Origin: SIG673 sp964520875 | Lineage (GTDB): Bacteria; Bacillota; Clostridia; Oscillospirales; CAG-272 | Reading direction: 5' to 3' | Assembly: GCA_964520875.1 (NCBI GenBank) | Contig: CAZFQJ010000012.1 | Location: 1 to 21,731 of the forward strand | Length of the DNA: 21,731 bases | Part shown: positions 15,483 through 21,731 of the stretch, piece after piece | How positions within the stretch are numbered: the first letter of the stretch is position 1 | Layout of the letters: each line of letters starts with the position of its first letter | Notes under the pieces: generated by a model | Seen by the model: the letters and a program-made list of their open reading frames with translations, nothing else | What the model was told of the DNA's origin: nothing | Databases searched by the model: none | Made by a program: the position numbers and the translations under genes

Positions 15483-16904
15483 CTATGCAAGTCTGCCGTA
15501 AAGAGCGTGCGCCTCGGCATCTTCAATGTAAAGCTCTGCGTAGCTTCCTATAAGCTCGTCTCCGCCTTCGAAATGTATCAGACGGTTGTTTTCGGTTCTT
15601 GCGGTGAGCTTATTTAAGTCTGTTTTGCTTCTGCCCTCAACAAGAGCGCGAAGGGTCTTGCCTTTGTATTCGAGATTTATCTCCTTGGATATCGCGGTCT
15701 GGAGATCTATAAGTCTCTTAAAGCGTTCTCCCTTTACCTCGTCCGGGATCTGCTCCGACATTTCGGCGGCGGGAGTTCCGCTGCGTTTTGAGTATATGAA
15801 CGAATATATGTTATCGTATCTGACTCTTGACAACATGTCGAGGGTATCGAGGAATTCCTCCTCGGTCTCGCCGGGAAATCCGACTATTATGTCCGTGGTT
15901 ATAGTTATATTCGGTATCTTTTCTCTCATGTAATCGATAAGAGAAAGATAACGGGCTCTGTCATAATGGCGGTTCATTGCGGCAAGCACTCTGTCGCTTC
16001 CGGATTGTAACGGGAGGTGGAAACGGCGGGATATGCCTATCCTTCCTTTTGCCGGAGGATTTGCCGCCATAACGTCTATAAGGCGCGTAGTCGCGTCCTT
16101 GGGGTGACTTGTCATAAAGTGTATTACGGCTTCTCCGTCAAGCGAACAGATATCCGTAAGGAGGTCCGCAAAGCAGTAACCCTCGCGTCCTGACGGAGCG
16201 TAGGAGTTTACGTTTTGACCGAGCAGAGTTATCTCCTTTATTCCCGAGGAAATAAGTCCGCGTATCTCGTCTAAGACGGCGTCGGGCTCTCGGCTTCTTT
16301 CGCGTCCTCTTACATACGGCACTATGCAGTATGTGCAGAAATTGTTGCACCCGTACATTACGGAAACGTAAGCGCTTGAACTTTTTTCGTCGCGGCTTAT
16401 CGGTATGTCCTCGGAAATGACCGAAACGGAATTGTCTATCAAAAAGCTGCGTTTACCGTTCGTCAATGTGTTGTAGAGCACCTCGGGAAGGCGGTGCATG
16501 AGCGTTGATCCGAGCAGGAGATCGACATAAGGATATTTGTTCTTTATGTCGCTTACGCGATGCTCTTGGGAGACCATGCAACCGCAGATTCCTATTATGA
16601 GATCCGGCTTTTTCTCTTTATAGTGCTTGTATCCGCCCGTTATGGACAGAGCTTTAAGCTCTGCGTGCTCGCGCACGGCGCAGGTGTTTACGAGTATGAG
16701 GTCGGCGTTTTCGGGGCCTTCGGTCTTTGAATATCCCATTTTTTCAGCCATTCCGAGCAGCTTTTCGCTATCGGCTTCGTTTTGCTGACAACCGAAGGTC
16801 TGTATAAAGACCTTTTTTACGCCTCCCGTTATAGTGAGGACTTTTTCCATGTACGAGAGCTGCTTTTCGCTCTCTTCTTTTGAAAGTATTACGTTCTTTT
16901 TCAT
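15483..16904 (-). CDS. miaB: tRNA-2-methylthio-N6-dimethylallyladenosine synthase MiaB
   Basis: MiaB adds a methylthio group to i6A-37 of tRNAs reading UNN codons. The 473-residue protein has the N-terminal UPF0004 domain with cluster cysteines Cys39 (QTFGCQQNEADSE), Cys75 (VNTCAVRE) and Cys109 (ICGCM), then the radical-SAM site Cys186/Cys190/Cys193 in GCNNFCTYCIVPYVRGRERSR. HLPLQSGSDRVLAAMNRHYDR and DIIVGFPGETEEEF are typical of the family, and a TRAM domain forms the last ~65 residues. QNEADSE (family: QMNxxDSE) favours MiaB over MtaB or RimO. It sits directly upstream of mutS, a common clostridial order. Its AAGG site lies far (about 13 bases) from the ATG, across a run of six C. Confidence 0.95.
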   Translation of the reverse strand: MKKNVILSKEESEKQLSYMEKVLTITGGVKKVFIQTFGCQQNEADSEKLLGMAEKMGYSKTEGPENADLILVNTCAVREHAELKALSITGGYKHYKEKKPDLIIGICGCMVSQEHRVSDIKNKYPYVDLLLGSTLMHRLPEVLYNTLTNGKRSFLIDNSVSVISEDIPISRDEKSSSAYVSVMYGCNNFCTYCIVPYVRGRERSREPDAVLDEIRGLISSGIKEITLLGQNVNSYAPSGREGYCFADLLTDICSLDGEAVIHFMTSHPKDATTRLIDVMAANPPAKGRIGISRRFHLPLQSGSDRVLAAMNRHYDRARYLSLIDYMREKIPNITITTDIIVGFPGETEEEFLDTLDMLSRVRYDNIYSFIYSKRSGTPAAEMSEQIPDEVKGERFKRLIDLQTAISKEINLEYKGKTLRALVEGRSKTDLNKLTARTENNRLIHFEGGDELIGSYAELYIEDAEAHALYGRLA

Positions 16905-16940
16905 TTTTGGGGGGTAGCCTTTCGTTTGATCGCGGTTTGC

Positions 16941-17456
16941 TTAAGAGATCTTTAAACGTACGGATTGTTTTAATATCAGATGTAAGAGCATGCCCGTTAC
17001 GGTGCCGGTCGCAAGCGAAACGAGTAGTAGGATCGGAAGGTAGCTTAAAAGCACGAAGCGACCGAATATCATCGCCGCCGCAAGACATTGTCCAAGGTTA
17101 TGGAGTGCGGCGCAAATAACGGACAGACCGATACAACCGAGTTTTTTTATGGCGGCGAGCTTGTAGAACGTAAGAAACACTAAAACGAGCGCTCCGCCGA
17201 AAAAGGAGAATAAAAATGACGTCACGCTTCCGAACAGTAACGATGACAGAAGCGTCTTTCCGAGCGATACGAATATCGCATACGGAAGTCCGAGAAGGAA
17301 GAAGGCAGATGTTACCGCGAGACTTGCAAGACCGAGTCTGAATCCGGGGAGCGGTATCGCGGCGTTTAACGGAGTTATCGCTTCCACATATGAAAGTATC
17401 ATTCCGAGAGAAAGGAAGAGCGCCGAAACGGCGGTCTTTTCAGCGTATGACCGCAT
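16941..17456 (-). CDS. Gx transporter / heptaprenyl diphosphate synthase component I-like membrane protein
   Basis: A 171-residue, strongly hydrophobic protein with about five membrane helices. The segments TAVSALFLSLGMILSYVEAI, FRLGLASLAVTSAFFLLG, GKTLLSSLLFGSVTSFLFSFFGG and ALHNLGQCLAAAMIFG match the Gx/Hpre_diP_synt_I family. Members are annotated either as component I of heptaprenyl diphosphate synthase or as ECF-like substrate-binding membrane proteins; the substrate is not known, and sequence alone does not settle it. ATG 17456 has an excellent AAGGAGG site inside the end of the preceding NusG_II gene, which it overlaps by 17 bases. The pairing with a NusG_II protein is a recurrent clostridial arrangement, suggesting a joint envelope or redox role. 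Confidence 0.85.
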   Translation of the reverse strand: MRSYAEKTAVSALFLSLGMILSYVEAITPLNAAIPLPGFRLGLASLAVTSAFFLLGLPYAIFVSLGKTLLSSLLFGSVTSFLFSFFGGALVLVFLTFYKLAAIKKLGCIGLSVICAALHNLGQCLAAAMIFGRFVLLSYLPILLLVSLATGTVTGMLLHLILKQSVRLKIS

Positions 17457-17838
17457 CGTATCCCTCCTTTTTATCGCCTTCTATACGTATCGCTACCGTT
17501 GCCGGGGCGCAGATTATGATCTGACCGGTTTTTGTTATCCTTCCGGTGTTTTTACATACCCCGTCGCGGCAGGTCGAGCTTTCGACATATACCGCACCGT
17601 CCTTTATGATTACCGTAAGCTCCGTGCCGCAGTTTTCTATCTTCAGTGTGCGGTCCTCGGAAAGCGGATATTCGGTCTCCGTTTCTCCGCACATGACGAT
17701 GACCTTTTGCGGAGCGGTCCGAGTATTCGAAGCAATGATCATAACGATGACCGCGAGTATTACGAATAAGTATGCGAGTATGTCGGCATGTCCGAACAAC
17801 ACAGGAACCTCACGCGAGTCTTTTTTTATTTTGATCAC
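17440..17838 (-). CDS. NusG domain II-containing membrane-anchored protein
   Basis: A small protein with one N-terminal membrane helix (ILAYLFVILAVIVMIIAS) and an extracytoplasmic NusG domain II-like beta domain. The domain signature is STCRDGVCKNTGRITKTGQIIICAPATVAIRI, with two nearby cysteines. The function of this family is unknown; it is not transcription factor NusG. The frame is open up to 17940, but the promoter -10 at 17912-17917 lies within that extension, so the start must be downstream. GTG 17838 (IKIKKDSREVPVLFGHADI) is chosen; TTG 17898 would leave no room for a ribosome site. The GGAAGG directly abuts the GTG, so the exact start is uncertain. It is the first gene of the miaB-mutSL transcript. 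Confidence 0.75.
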   Translation of the reverse strand: MIKIKKDSREVPVLFGHADILAYLFVILAVIVMIIASNTRTAPQKVIVMCGETETEYPLSEDRTLKIENCGTELTVIIKDGAVYVESSTCRDGVCKNTGRITKTGQIIICAPATVAIRIEGDKKEGYDAVIR

Positions 17839-17911
17839 CCTTCCGTATGTGCGGTTTAGATAAGCGAAAATTAATATGCTTTCTTTGTTTTTTCTCAAAG
17901 TATTACATTTT

Positions 17912-17940
17912 ATTATACCATGCTTTGATCGAAAAAGCAA
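17912..17940 (-). promoter_or_regulatory. Promoter of the NusG_II-Gx-miaB-mutS-mutL operon
   Basis: On the minus strand TTGCTT (17940-17935) is followed after 17 bases by a perfect TATAAT (17917-17912). The transcript would begin near 17905. It is divergent from the ZTP riboswitch promoter about 70 bases away. No terminator is seen until past mutL, so five genes are probably co-transcribed. Confidence 0.7.
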
Positions 17941-17983
17941 CCTTTTTACAAAAAATATTTCTTTTAATATACGCTTATGAGAC

Positions 17984-18012
17984 TTGACATCAGCAAAAAA
18001 ATATGTTACAAT
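17984..18012 (+). promoter_or_regulatory. Strong promoter of the purine operon
   Basis: TTGACA at 17984-17989, a 17-base spacer, then TACAAT at 18007-18012: a near-perfect sigma-A promoter. Transcription should start near 18019, just before the small hairpin CGGTAG/CTACCG (18018-18033) and the riboswitch. Confidence 0.88.
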
Positions 18013-18039
18013 AAATACGGTAGCGATCTACCGAAGAAG

Positions 18040-18113
18040 CCTTCTGTAACTGACGGATACGAGCGGAGCATAAAACGCGTGGGAGCAGAAGGTCATAAGC
18101 CGACCGTCTGGGC
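18040..18113 (+). ncRNA. ZTP (pfl) riboswitch aptamer
   Basis: Helix P1 forms from CCTTCTG (18040-18046) and CAGAAGG (18086-18092). Inside it are the conserved stretches TGTAACTGACGG and GTGGGAGC, matching the family pattern GUGACUGGCG and GGGGAGC. After a short linker comes ACCGTCTGGGC, the 3' signature (family CCGCCUGGGC). The pseudoknot GACGG (18052-18056) with CCGTC (18104-18108) is intact. ZTP/ZMP signals folate shortage, and the family controls folate and purine genes. The two genes behind it make and use products around ZMP (AICAR), an exact fit. The identification is from remembered consensus; a covariance-model search would confirm it. Confidence 0.9.
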
Positions 18114-18154
18114 AGTTTTCGTTTCGTTTATAGCGCAGCGAAGACTGCCCTTTT
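18110..18154 (+). terminator. Riboswitch expression platform: intrinsic terminator
   Basis: GGGCAGTTTTCG (18110-18121) pairs with CGAAGACTGCCC (18139-18150), 12 bp with one G-U, followed by TTTT. The 5' arm starts with the GGGC of the aptamer's 3' signature. Binding of ZMP/ZTP would therefore hold those bases and block the terminator, giving an ON switch. Confidence 0.88.
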
Positions 18155-18183
18155 AAAATATCAAAATGAGCGGAGGAAAGAAA

Positions 18184-18906
18184 GTGGGAATCTACAATAT
18201 TGCAAGCGTAAAGGAAAGAGTGATCGGAAATTCTTACGTCGGACGCGGAATAATAGTCGGAAAGAGCGCGGACGGAAAGAATGCCGTATTTGCGTATTTC
18301 ATAATGGGAAGGAGCGAGAATTCCCGTAACCGTATATTTGTCGAAAACGGAGAGGATATAACTATATATCCTTACGATGAGAGCAAGGTGGAAGACCCTT
18401 CTCTTATAATCTATTCTCCCGTAAGAGCGTATAACGGAGGTATAATAGTTACAAACGGCGATCAGACCGATACGGTGTACGATCATATTTCCGAGGGAAA
18501 GACGTTTGAAGAGGCTCTCCGTACAAGAGAGTTTGAGCCGGACCGCCCGAACTTTACGCCGAGAATAAGCGCGATACTTGATCTTGAAGGAGATTATTCA
18601 TACAAGATGAGTATACTTAAGAGTGAGGATCCCGACGGAAGCGCGTGCACCCGTCAGTTTTTCGAATACGCTCCGATGAACGGGCTCGGTCATTTCATAC
18701 ATACCTATAACTGCGACGGAAATCCCATACCTACGTTTACGGGCGAGCCGGAGAGGGTCGCCATACCGAACGATATAGACGCGTTTACCGACGAGATATG
18801 GTCCTCGCTTAACGAAAGCAACAAGATATCCCTTGCGGTAAGATACGTTCCGCTTGACGGCGGAAGAGCCGAGCAGAGAGTTATAAATAAATTCAAAAGG
18901 GTCTGA
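18184..18906 (+). CDS. IMP cyclohydrolase (PurO-like, IMP_cyclohyd family)
   Basis: This enzyme closes FAICAR to IMP, the last step of IMP synthesis. It belongs to the PurO-type family first known from archaea and present in many Clostridia, not to the N-terminal domain of bifunctional PurH. Family segments are SNSYVGRGIIVG-like N-terminus, FAYFIMGRSENSRNR, YDESKVEDPSLIIYSPVR, IIVTNGDQTDTVYDHI, TFEEALRTREFEPDRPNFTPRIS and GHFIHTYNCDGNPIPTFTGEP. I start at GTG 18184 because GGAGG (18172-18176) stands seven bases before it; an ATG at 18166 lies upstream of that site. The product is 240 residues, soluble. It is the first gene after the ZTP riboswitch. Confidence 0.9.
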   Translation: MGIYNIASVKERVIGNSYVGRGIIVGKSADGKNAVFAYFIMGRSENSRNRIFVENGEDITIYPYDESKVEDPSLIIYSPVRAYNGGIIVTNGDQTDTVYDHISEGKTFEEALRTREFEPDRPNFTPRISAILDLEGDYSYKMSILKSEDPDGSACTRQFFEYAPMNGLGHFIHTYNCDGNPIPTFTGEPERVAIPNDIDAFTDEIWSSLNESNKISLAVRYVPLDGGRAEQRVINKFKRV

Positions 18907-18924
18907 AAGGAAACGGTGAGAAAA

Positions 18925-20109
18925 ATGAAGAATTACGAACTTAAATACGGTTGCAATCCCAATCAGAAGCCTGCCGAGATATACATGGAAAACGGAAGCG
19001 AGCTTCCGATAGAGATACTTAACGGCAGACCCGGATATATAAATTTTCTTGACGCGTTCAACAGCTGGCAGCTCGTAAAAGAGATAAAGGCGGCTCTCGG
19101 AGAGCCTGCCGCGGCGAGCTTCAAGCATGTAAGCCCCACCTCCGCCGCGATCGGTATAAAGATGAGCGAAAAGCTTAAAAAGGCATGCTTTGTCGACGAT
19201 ATCGAGGGTCTTGACGATTCAAAGCTCGCTACCGCCTACGCGAGAGCGAGAGGCACCGACAGAATGAGCTCGTTCGGAGATTGGATAGCGCTTTCCGATG
19301 TTTGCGACGTTACTACCGCGCGTCTTATAGCGCGCGAGGTGTCGGACGGAGTCATAGCTCCCGGTTACGAGCCGGAGGCTCTTACGATACTTAAGGGCAA
19401 GCGCAAGGGAAGCTACAACATAGTAAAGATAGATCCCGATTACGTTCCCGAGGCAAGGGAAAAGAAGCAGGTGTTCGGTATAACCTTCGATCAGGGCAGA
19501 AATAATTGTGTGATAAACAAGGATATGCTTGAAAACGTAGTTACCGAGGCAAAGGGATTTACGGAGGAGGCTAAGCGAGATCTTGTTATAGCGCTCATAA
19601 CTCTTAAATATACCCAGTCGAATTCCGTTTGCTATGCCGAGGACGGACAGGCGATAGGCGTAGGCGCGGGTCAGCAGTCAAGGATACATTGTACGCGCCT
19701 TGCGGGAAACAAAGCGGATATATGGCATCTTCGCCAGCACGATAAGGTTCTCGGTCTTCCTTTCCTTGACAGTGTTAAGCGCCCCGACAGAGATAACGCG
19801 ATAGACGTGTATATATCCGATGAGTACGAGGACGTGCTCGCCGACGGCGTATGGCAGACTCTCTTTACCGAAAAGCCGGAGCCGTTTACAAAGGCGGAGC
19901 AGAGAGCTTACCTTGATACGATAAAGGGCGTTGCGCTCGCTTCCGACGCGTTCTTCCCGTTCGGAGATAATATCGAACGCGCAAAAAAGAGCGGAGTGAG
20001 CTATATCGTCCAGCCGGGAGGCTCTATAAGAGACGATAACGTCATAGAGGTATGCAATAAGTACGGCATGGTCATGGCGATGAACGGGCTCAGACTTTTC
20101 CACCATTAA
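18925..20109 (+). CDS. AICAR formyltransferase, stand-alone PurH C-terminal type
   Basis: The enzyme transfers formyl from 10-formyl-THF to AICAR (ZMP), giving FAICAR for the preceding cyclohydrolase. The 394-residue protein has the AICARFT domains only: KYGCNPNQKPAEIYM, GRPGYINFLDAFNSWQLV, SFKHVSPTSAAIG (Lys-His catalytic pair), DRMSSFGDWIALSD, LKYTQSNSVCYAEDGQAIGVGAGQQSRIHCTRLAG and DAFFPFGDNIERA. The MGS-like cyclohydrolase domain of bifunctional PurH is missing and replaced by the separate upstream gene. ATG 18925 gives the family-like N-terminus MKNYELKYG; GTG 18916, nearer to the AAAGGA site, is an alternative start. Since its substrate ZMP is the riboswitch ligand, low folate should raise its expression. 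Confidence 0.93.
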   Translation: MKNYELKYGCNPNQKPAEIYMENGSELPIEILNGRPGYINFLDAFNSWQLVKEIKAALGEPAAASFKHVSPTSAAIGIKMSEKLKKACFVDDIEGLDDSKLATAYARARGTDRMSSFGDWIALSDVCDVTTARLIAREVSDGVIAPGYEPEALTILKGKRKGSYNIVKIDPDYVPEAREKKQVFGITFDQGRNNCVINKDMLENVVTEAKGFTEEAKRDLVIALITLKYTQSNSVCYAEDGQAIGVGAGQQSRIHCTRLAGNKADIWHLRQHDKVLGLPFLDSVKRPDRDNAIDVYISDEYEDVLADGVWQTLFTEKPEPFTKAEQRAYLDTIKGVALASDAFFPFGDNIERAKKSGVSYIVQPGGSIRDDNVIEVCNKYGMVMAMNGLRLFHH

Positions 20110-20127
20110 GCAGACGAGGATAAAATA

Positions 20128-20157
20128 AAAATATCCGCCGAGAGGGCGGATATTTTT
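20128..20157. terminator. Bidirectional terminator between purine operon and ruvX
   Basis: AAATATCCGCC (20128-20138/9) pairs perfectly with GGCGGATATTT (20145-20155), with a GAGAG loop and T runs on both strands. It also covers the first base pairs of the ruvX stop codon, so both convergent transcripts can end here. Confidence 0.92.
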
Positions 20158-20584
20158 ATTTTAAAGAATCAAGGTAATTTTGAAGTATTATCGCGGCGGA
20201 CAGGTTGTCTATGACGTCCTTGCGCTTTTTTCCTCTGGTGTTCGTCATATTCAGTATGTTCGCGGCAGCCATTGTGGTACAACGCTCGTCGAAAAGTACC
20301 GTCGGAATGTCGCAGATAGCGTTTATCTCGTATTCGAGCTTATGTATGCGTGCGGAGCTTTCTCCGAGCGTTCCGTTCATGTTTATCGGGTGTCCGATTA
20401 CGATGCGCTTTACGTTAAGCTCGGTCGCCTTTTCGACTATCATGGCGGCAAGGGAACGTATTCCGTTTGCTTTTATCGTACACAGAGCGCTCGCGAGAAA
20501 TCCGCTTTCGTCACTTACCGCAAGTCCGGTGCGTACCGTTCCCGCGTCTACTCCGAGGACACGTCCGTTCGTTTTTTCGGTCAT
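20156..20584 (-). CDS. ruvX: Putative pre-16S rRNA nuclease / Holliday junction resolvase-like RuvX (YqgF)
   Basis: A 142-residue RNase H-fold nuclease of the YqgF/RuvX family. It has catalytic Asp13 in VLGVDAGTVRTGLAVSD, the strand RIVIGHPINMNGTLGESS, DERCTTMAAANIL (family DERLTT) and the C-terminal acidic motif VIDNLSAAIILQNYLD. The family has been implicated in processing pre-16S rRNA 5' ends and in Holliday junction resolution. ATG 20584 follows AAGGAAAGG. It lies 25 bases after rbsK on the same strand; its usual Firmicute partners alaS and yrzB are not beside it. Confidence 0.93.
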   Translation of the reverse strand: MTEKTNGRVLGVDAGTVRTGLAVSDESGFLASALCTIKANGIRSLAAMIVEKATELNVKRIVIGHPINMNGTLGESSARIHKLEYEINAICDIPTVLFDERCTTMAAANILNMTNTRGKKRKDVIDNLSAAIILQNYLDSLK

Positions 20585-20609
20585 TGATTTTGCCTTTCCT
20601 TAAGAAAAT

Positions 20610-21551
20610 TTAGAGCGTTATATTCCTTTCGGCTATAAAACGCTCTGCCTCGTCAGAGGTAGGTACCGCGTCGCCGGCTCCGCGTTTCGAGACCGTAAGC
20701 GACGCGACCGCGTTTCCGAAGCGGCAGGCTCGGCAGATGTCTTTTGAACGTATGTATTCGAGAGTCATGGCGGCGGTGAACGAATCTCCGGCGGCGGTGG
20801 TGTCAACGACCTTTACGTCGTAGGTGGGAATGACGGTTATGCTATCTCCTTCGCAGACGGCAACTCCGCGTTTTCCGAGCTTTATTACGTAGTATCTCGC
20901 TTTTACCGACTTACTCAGTTCTTTTGCGGCGGCAAGAGTCTTATCGGGATCGGAAGGGTCTATTCCCGTGAATAGCTTGGTCTCCGTTTCGTTCGGAGAA
21001 AATACGAACATCGGCGCAAGATCCTTAAGCGGATAAGAGGGATCCGCGGGACCTGCGTCCACAAAGAGAGGAATGTTAAGCTCATAGCACGCTTTGGAGA
21101 CCGCCGCTACCGTTTCGAACGGTATCTCAAAATGGCAGAATACCGCGTCCGGCATTATCTTTTTAACGCAACTTACGGCATGATCGGCGTTAAGGAACGC
21201 GTTAGCGCCCGAAAAAACGGTTATCCTGTTCGCTCCGTCGGCTTCGACGGTTACGGTCGCAAGACCGGTAGGGACTCCGCTCGGCGTAAGTATACAACTT
21301 GTATCTATTCCGAGAGAGGTGTAGTAGCTTCTGAGCGAATTTCCGTTTGCGTCATCTCCGAGCGCGGCGCAGAATACCGAATTTCCTCCGAGCTTCGCTA
21401 CCGTAACGGCGGAATTCGCGCCCTTGCCTCCCGCAAGGTAAGAATAACCTTCTCCCATTATCGTTTGACCCTTTTCGGGGCAGACGTCTACCTTCATGTT
21501 AAGATCCATGTTTGCCGAGCTTATAGTAAGTATGGTCGGTGCTTTTGTCAT
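20610..21551 (-). CDS. rbsK: Ribokinase (PfkB family)
   Basis: A 313-residue PfkB-family sugar kinase, most like ribokinase, which phosphorylates D-ribose at O5 using ATP. Features are SSANMDLNMKVD near the N-terminus, GGKGAN at 41-46, the NE motif in FSPNETETKLFTG, and VDTTAAGDSFTAA with the catalytic base Asp256. GGKGANSAV has Ser where ribokinases usually have Gln. PfkB members share folds, so another nucleoside or sugar substrate is possible. ATG 21551 follows GGAGGATTAAA. No ribose transporter gene lies in the window. Expression with ruvX as a pair seems likely. Confidence 0.88.
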   Translation of the reverse strand: MTKAPTILTISSANMDLNMKVDVCPEKGQTIMGEGYSYLAGGKGANSAVTVAKLGGNSVFCAALGDDANGNSLRSYYTSLGIDTSCILTPSGVPTGLATVTVEADGANRITVFSGANAFLNADHAVSCVKKIMPDAVFCHFEIPFETVAAVSKACYELNIPLFVDAGPADPSYPLKDLAPMFVFSPNETETKLFTGIDPSDPDKTLAAAKELSKSVKARYYVIKLGKRGVAVCEGDSITVIPTYDVKVVDTTAAGDSFTAAMTLEYIRSKDICRACRFGNAVASLTVSKRGAGDAVPTSDEAERFIAERNITL

Positions 21552-21564
21552 TTTAATCCTCCAT

Positions 21565-21579
21565 GCCGCCGTAGGCGGC
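21565..21579 (-). promoter_or_regulatory. GC-rich hairpin in the rbsK leader
   Basis: GCCGCC (21565-21570) pairs with GGCGGC (21574-21579) around a three-base loop, ending seven bases before the GGAGGA ribosome site of rbsK. It is not followed by a T run. It could influence ribosome access or mRNA stability. A TATCAT resembling a -10 lies a few bases upstream on the minus strand, but without a good -35. Confidence 0.4.
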
Positions 21580-21639
21580 TCAAATAGATATGATATGAAT
21601 AATTTTCGCGTTTAGCTTTTTAGAAAATTAAGGCGTGAA

Positions 21640-21661
21640 ATCGCATATATTCCGATGCGAT
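21640..21661. repeat. 7-bp inverted repeat upstream of rbsK
   Basis: ATCGCAT (21640-21646) and ATGCGAT (21655-21661) are exact inverted copies eight bases apart, flanked by partly complementary GCGTGAA (21633-21639) and TTCGCGC (21673-21679). It may be an operator or the end of an upstream transcript. The gene-free stretch 21580-21731 otherwise shows nothing I can name. Confidence 0.4.
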
Positions 21662-21731
21662 CAAATTAACCTTTCGCGCTATATTACTCCTTCGGTCTTG
21701 AATTTGAATACTTCGATAATCAAATCGAATT

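Noticed and set aside
15464..15526. N-terminal extension of mutS by 21 codons
   Set aside because: It overlaps the end of miaB and lacks family similarity; the ribosome site precedes ATG 15463.
18048..18110. Purine or THF riboswitch before the IMP cyclohydrolase
   Set aside because: The conserved TAACTGACGG, GTGGGAGC and CCGTCTGGGC blocks match the ZTP class; the three-way-junction core of purine riboswitches and the THF pattern are absent.

Overview
The window looks like chromosomal DNA of a low-to-mid GC Firmicute of class Clostridia, probably an uncultured gut-type species. The evidence is a C-terminal piece of Gram-positive DNA polymerase PolC, a short HisG paired with HisZ, the NusG_II/Gx membrane pair, a stand-alone AICAR transformylase next to an archaeal-type IMP cyclohydrolase, and GAAAGGA-like Shine-Dalgarno sites. 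Most genes prefer ATA for isoleucine and avoid TTA, CTA and TCA; this leaves long meaningless open frames on the opposite strand. The genus assignment is inference only.

Layout. (1) 2-8778, plus strand: the 3' end of polC, then hisZ-hisG-hisD-hisC-hisB-hisH-hisA-hisF-hisIE, tightly packed and closed by a strong terminator that also works in the other direction. Apart from histidinol-phosphate phosphatase, this encodes the path from PRPP and ATP to histidine. (2) 17940-8844, minus strand: a promoter drives a small NusG_II-domain membrane-anchored protein, a Gx/heptaprenyl-diphosphate-synthase-component-I-like membrane protein, miaB, mutS and mutL. A 203-bp spacer with degenerate direct repeats follows, then tgt with its own probable promoter, then a codon-atypical DUF1810 gene. 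(3) 17984-20109, plus strand: a near-consensus promoter, a ZTP (pfl) riboswitch with an overlapping terminator, an IMP cyclohydrolase and an AICAR transformylase, which together catalyse the last two steps of IMP synthesis. (4) 21551-20156, minus strand: ribokinase then RuvX/YqgF, meeting the purine operon at a shared bidirectional terminator.

The window is mostly core metabolism and repair. I found no CRISPR array, transposase, tRNA, rRNA, phage gene or obvious defence system, and no gene-free stretch over 300 bases. The best regulatory signal is the ZTP riboswitch, where pseudoknot and terminator can both be drawn at base level. The least explained structure is the repeat cluster at 10622-10789 between mutL and tgt. 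The gene most likely to be acquired is the DUF1810 gene.
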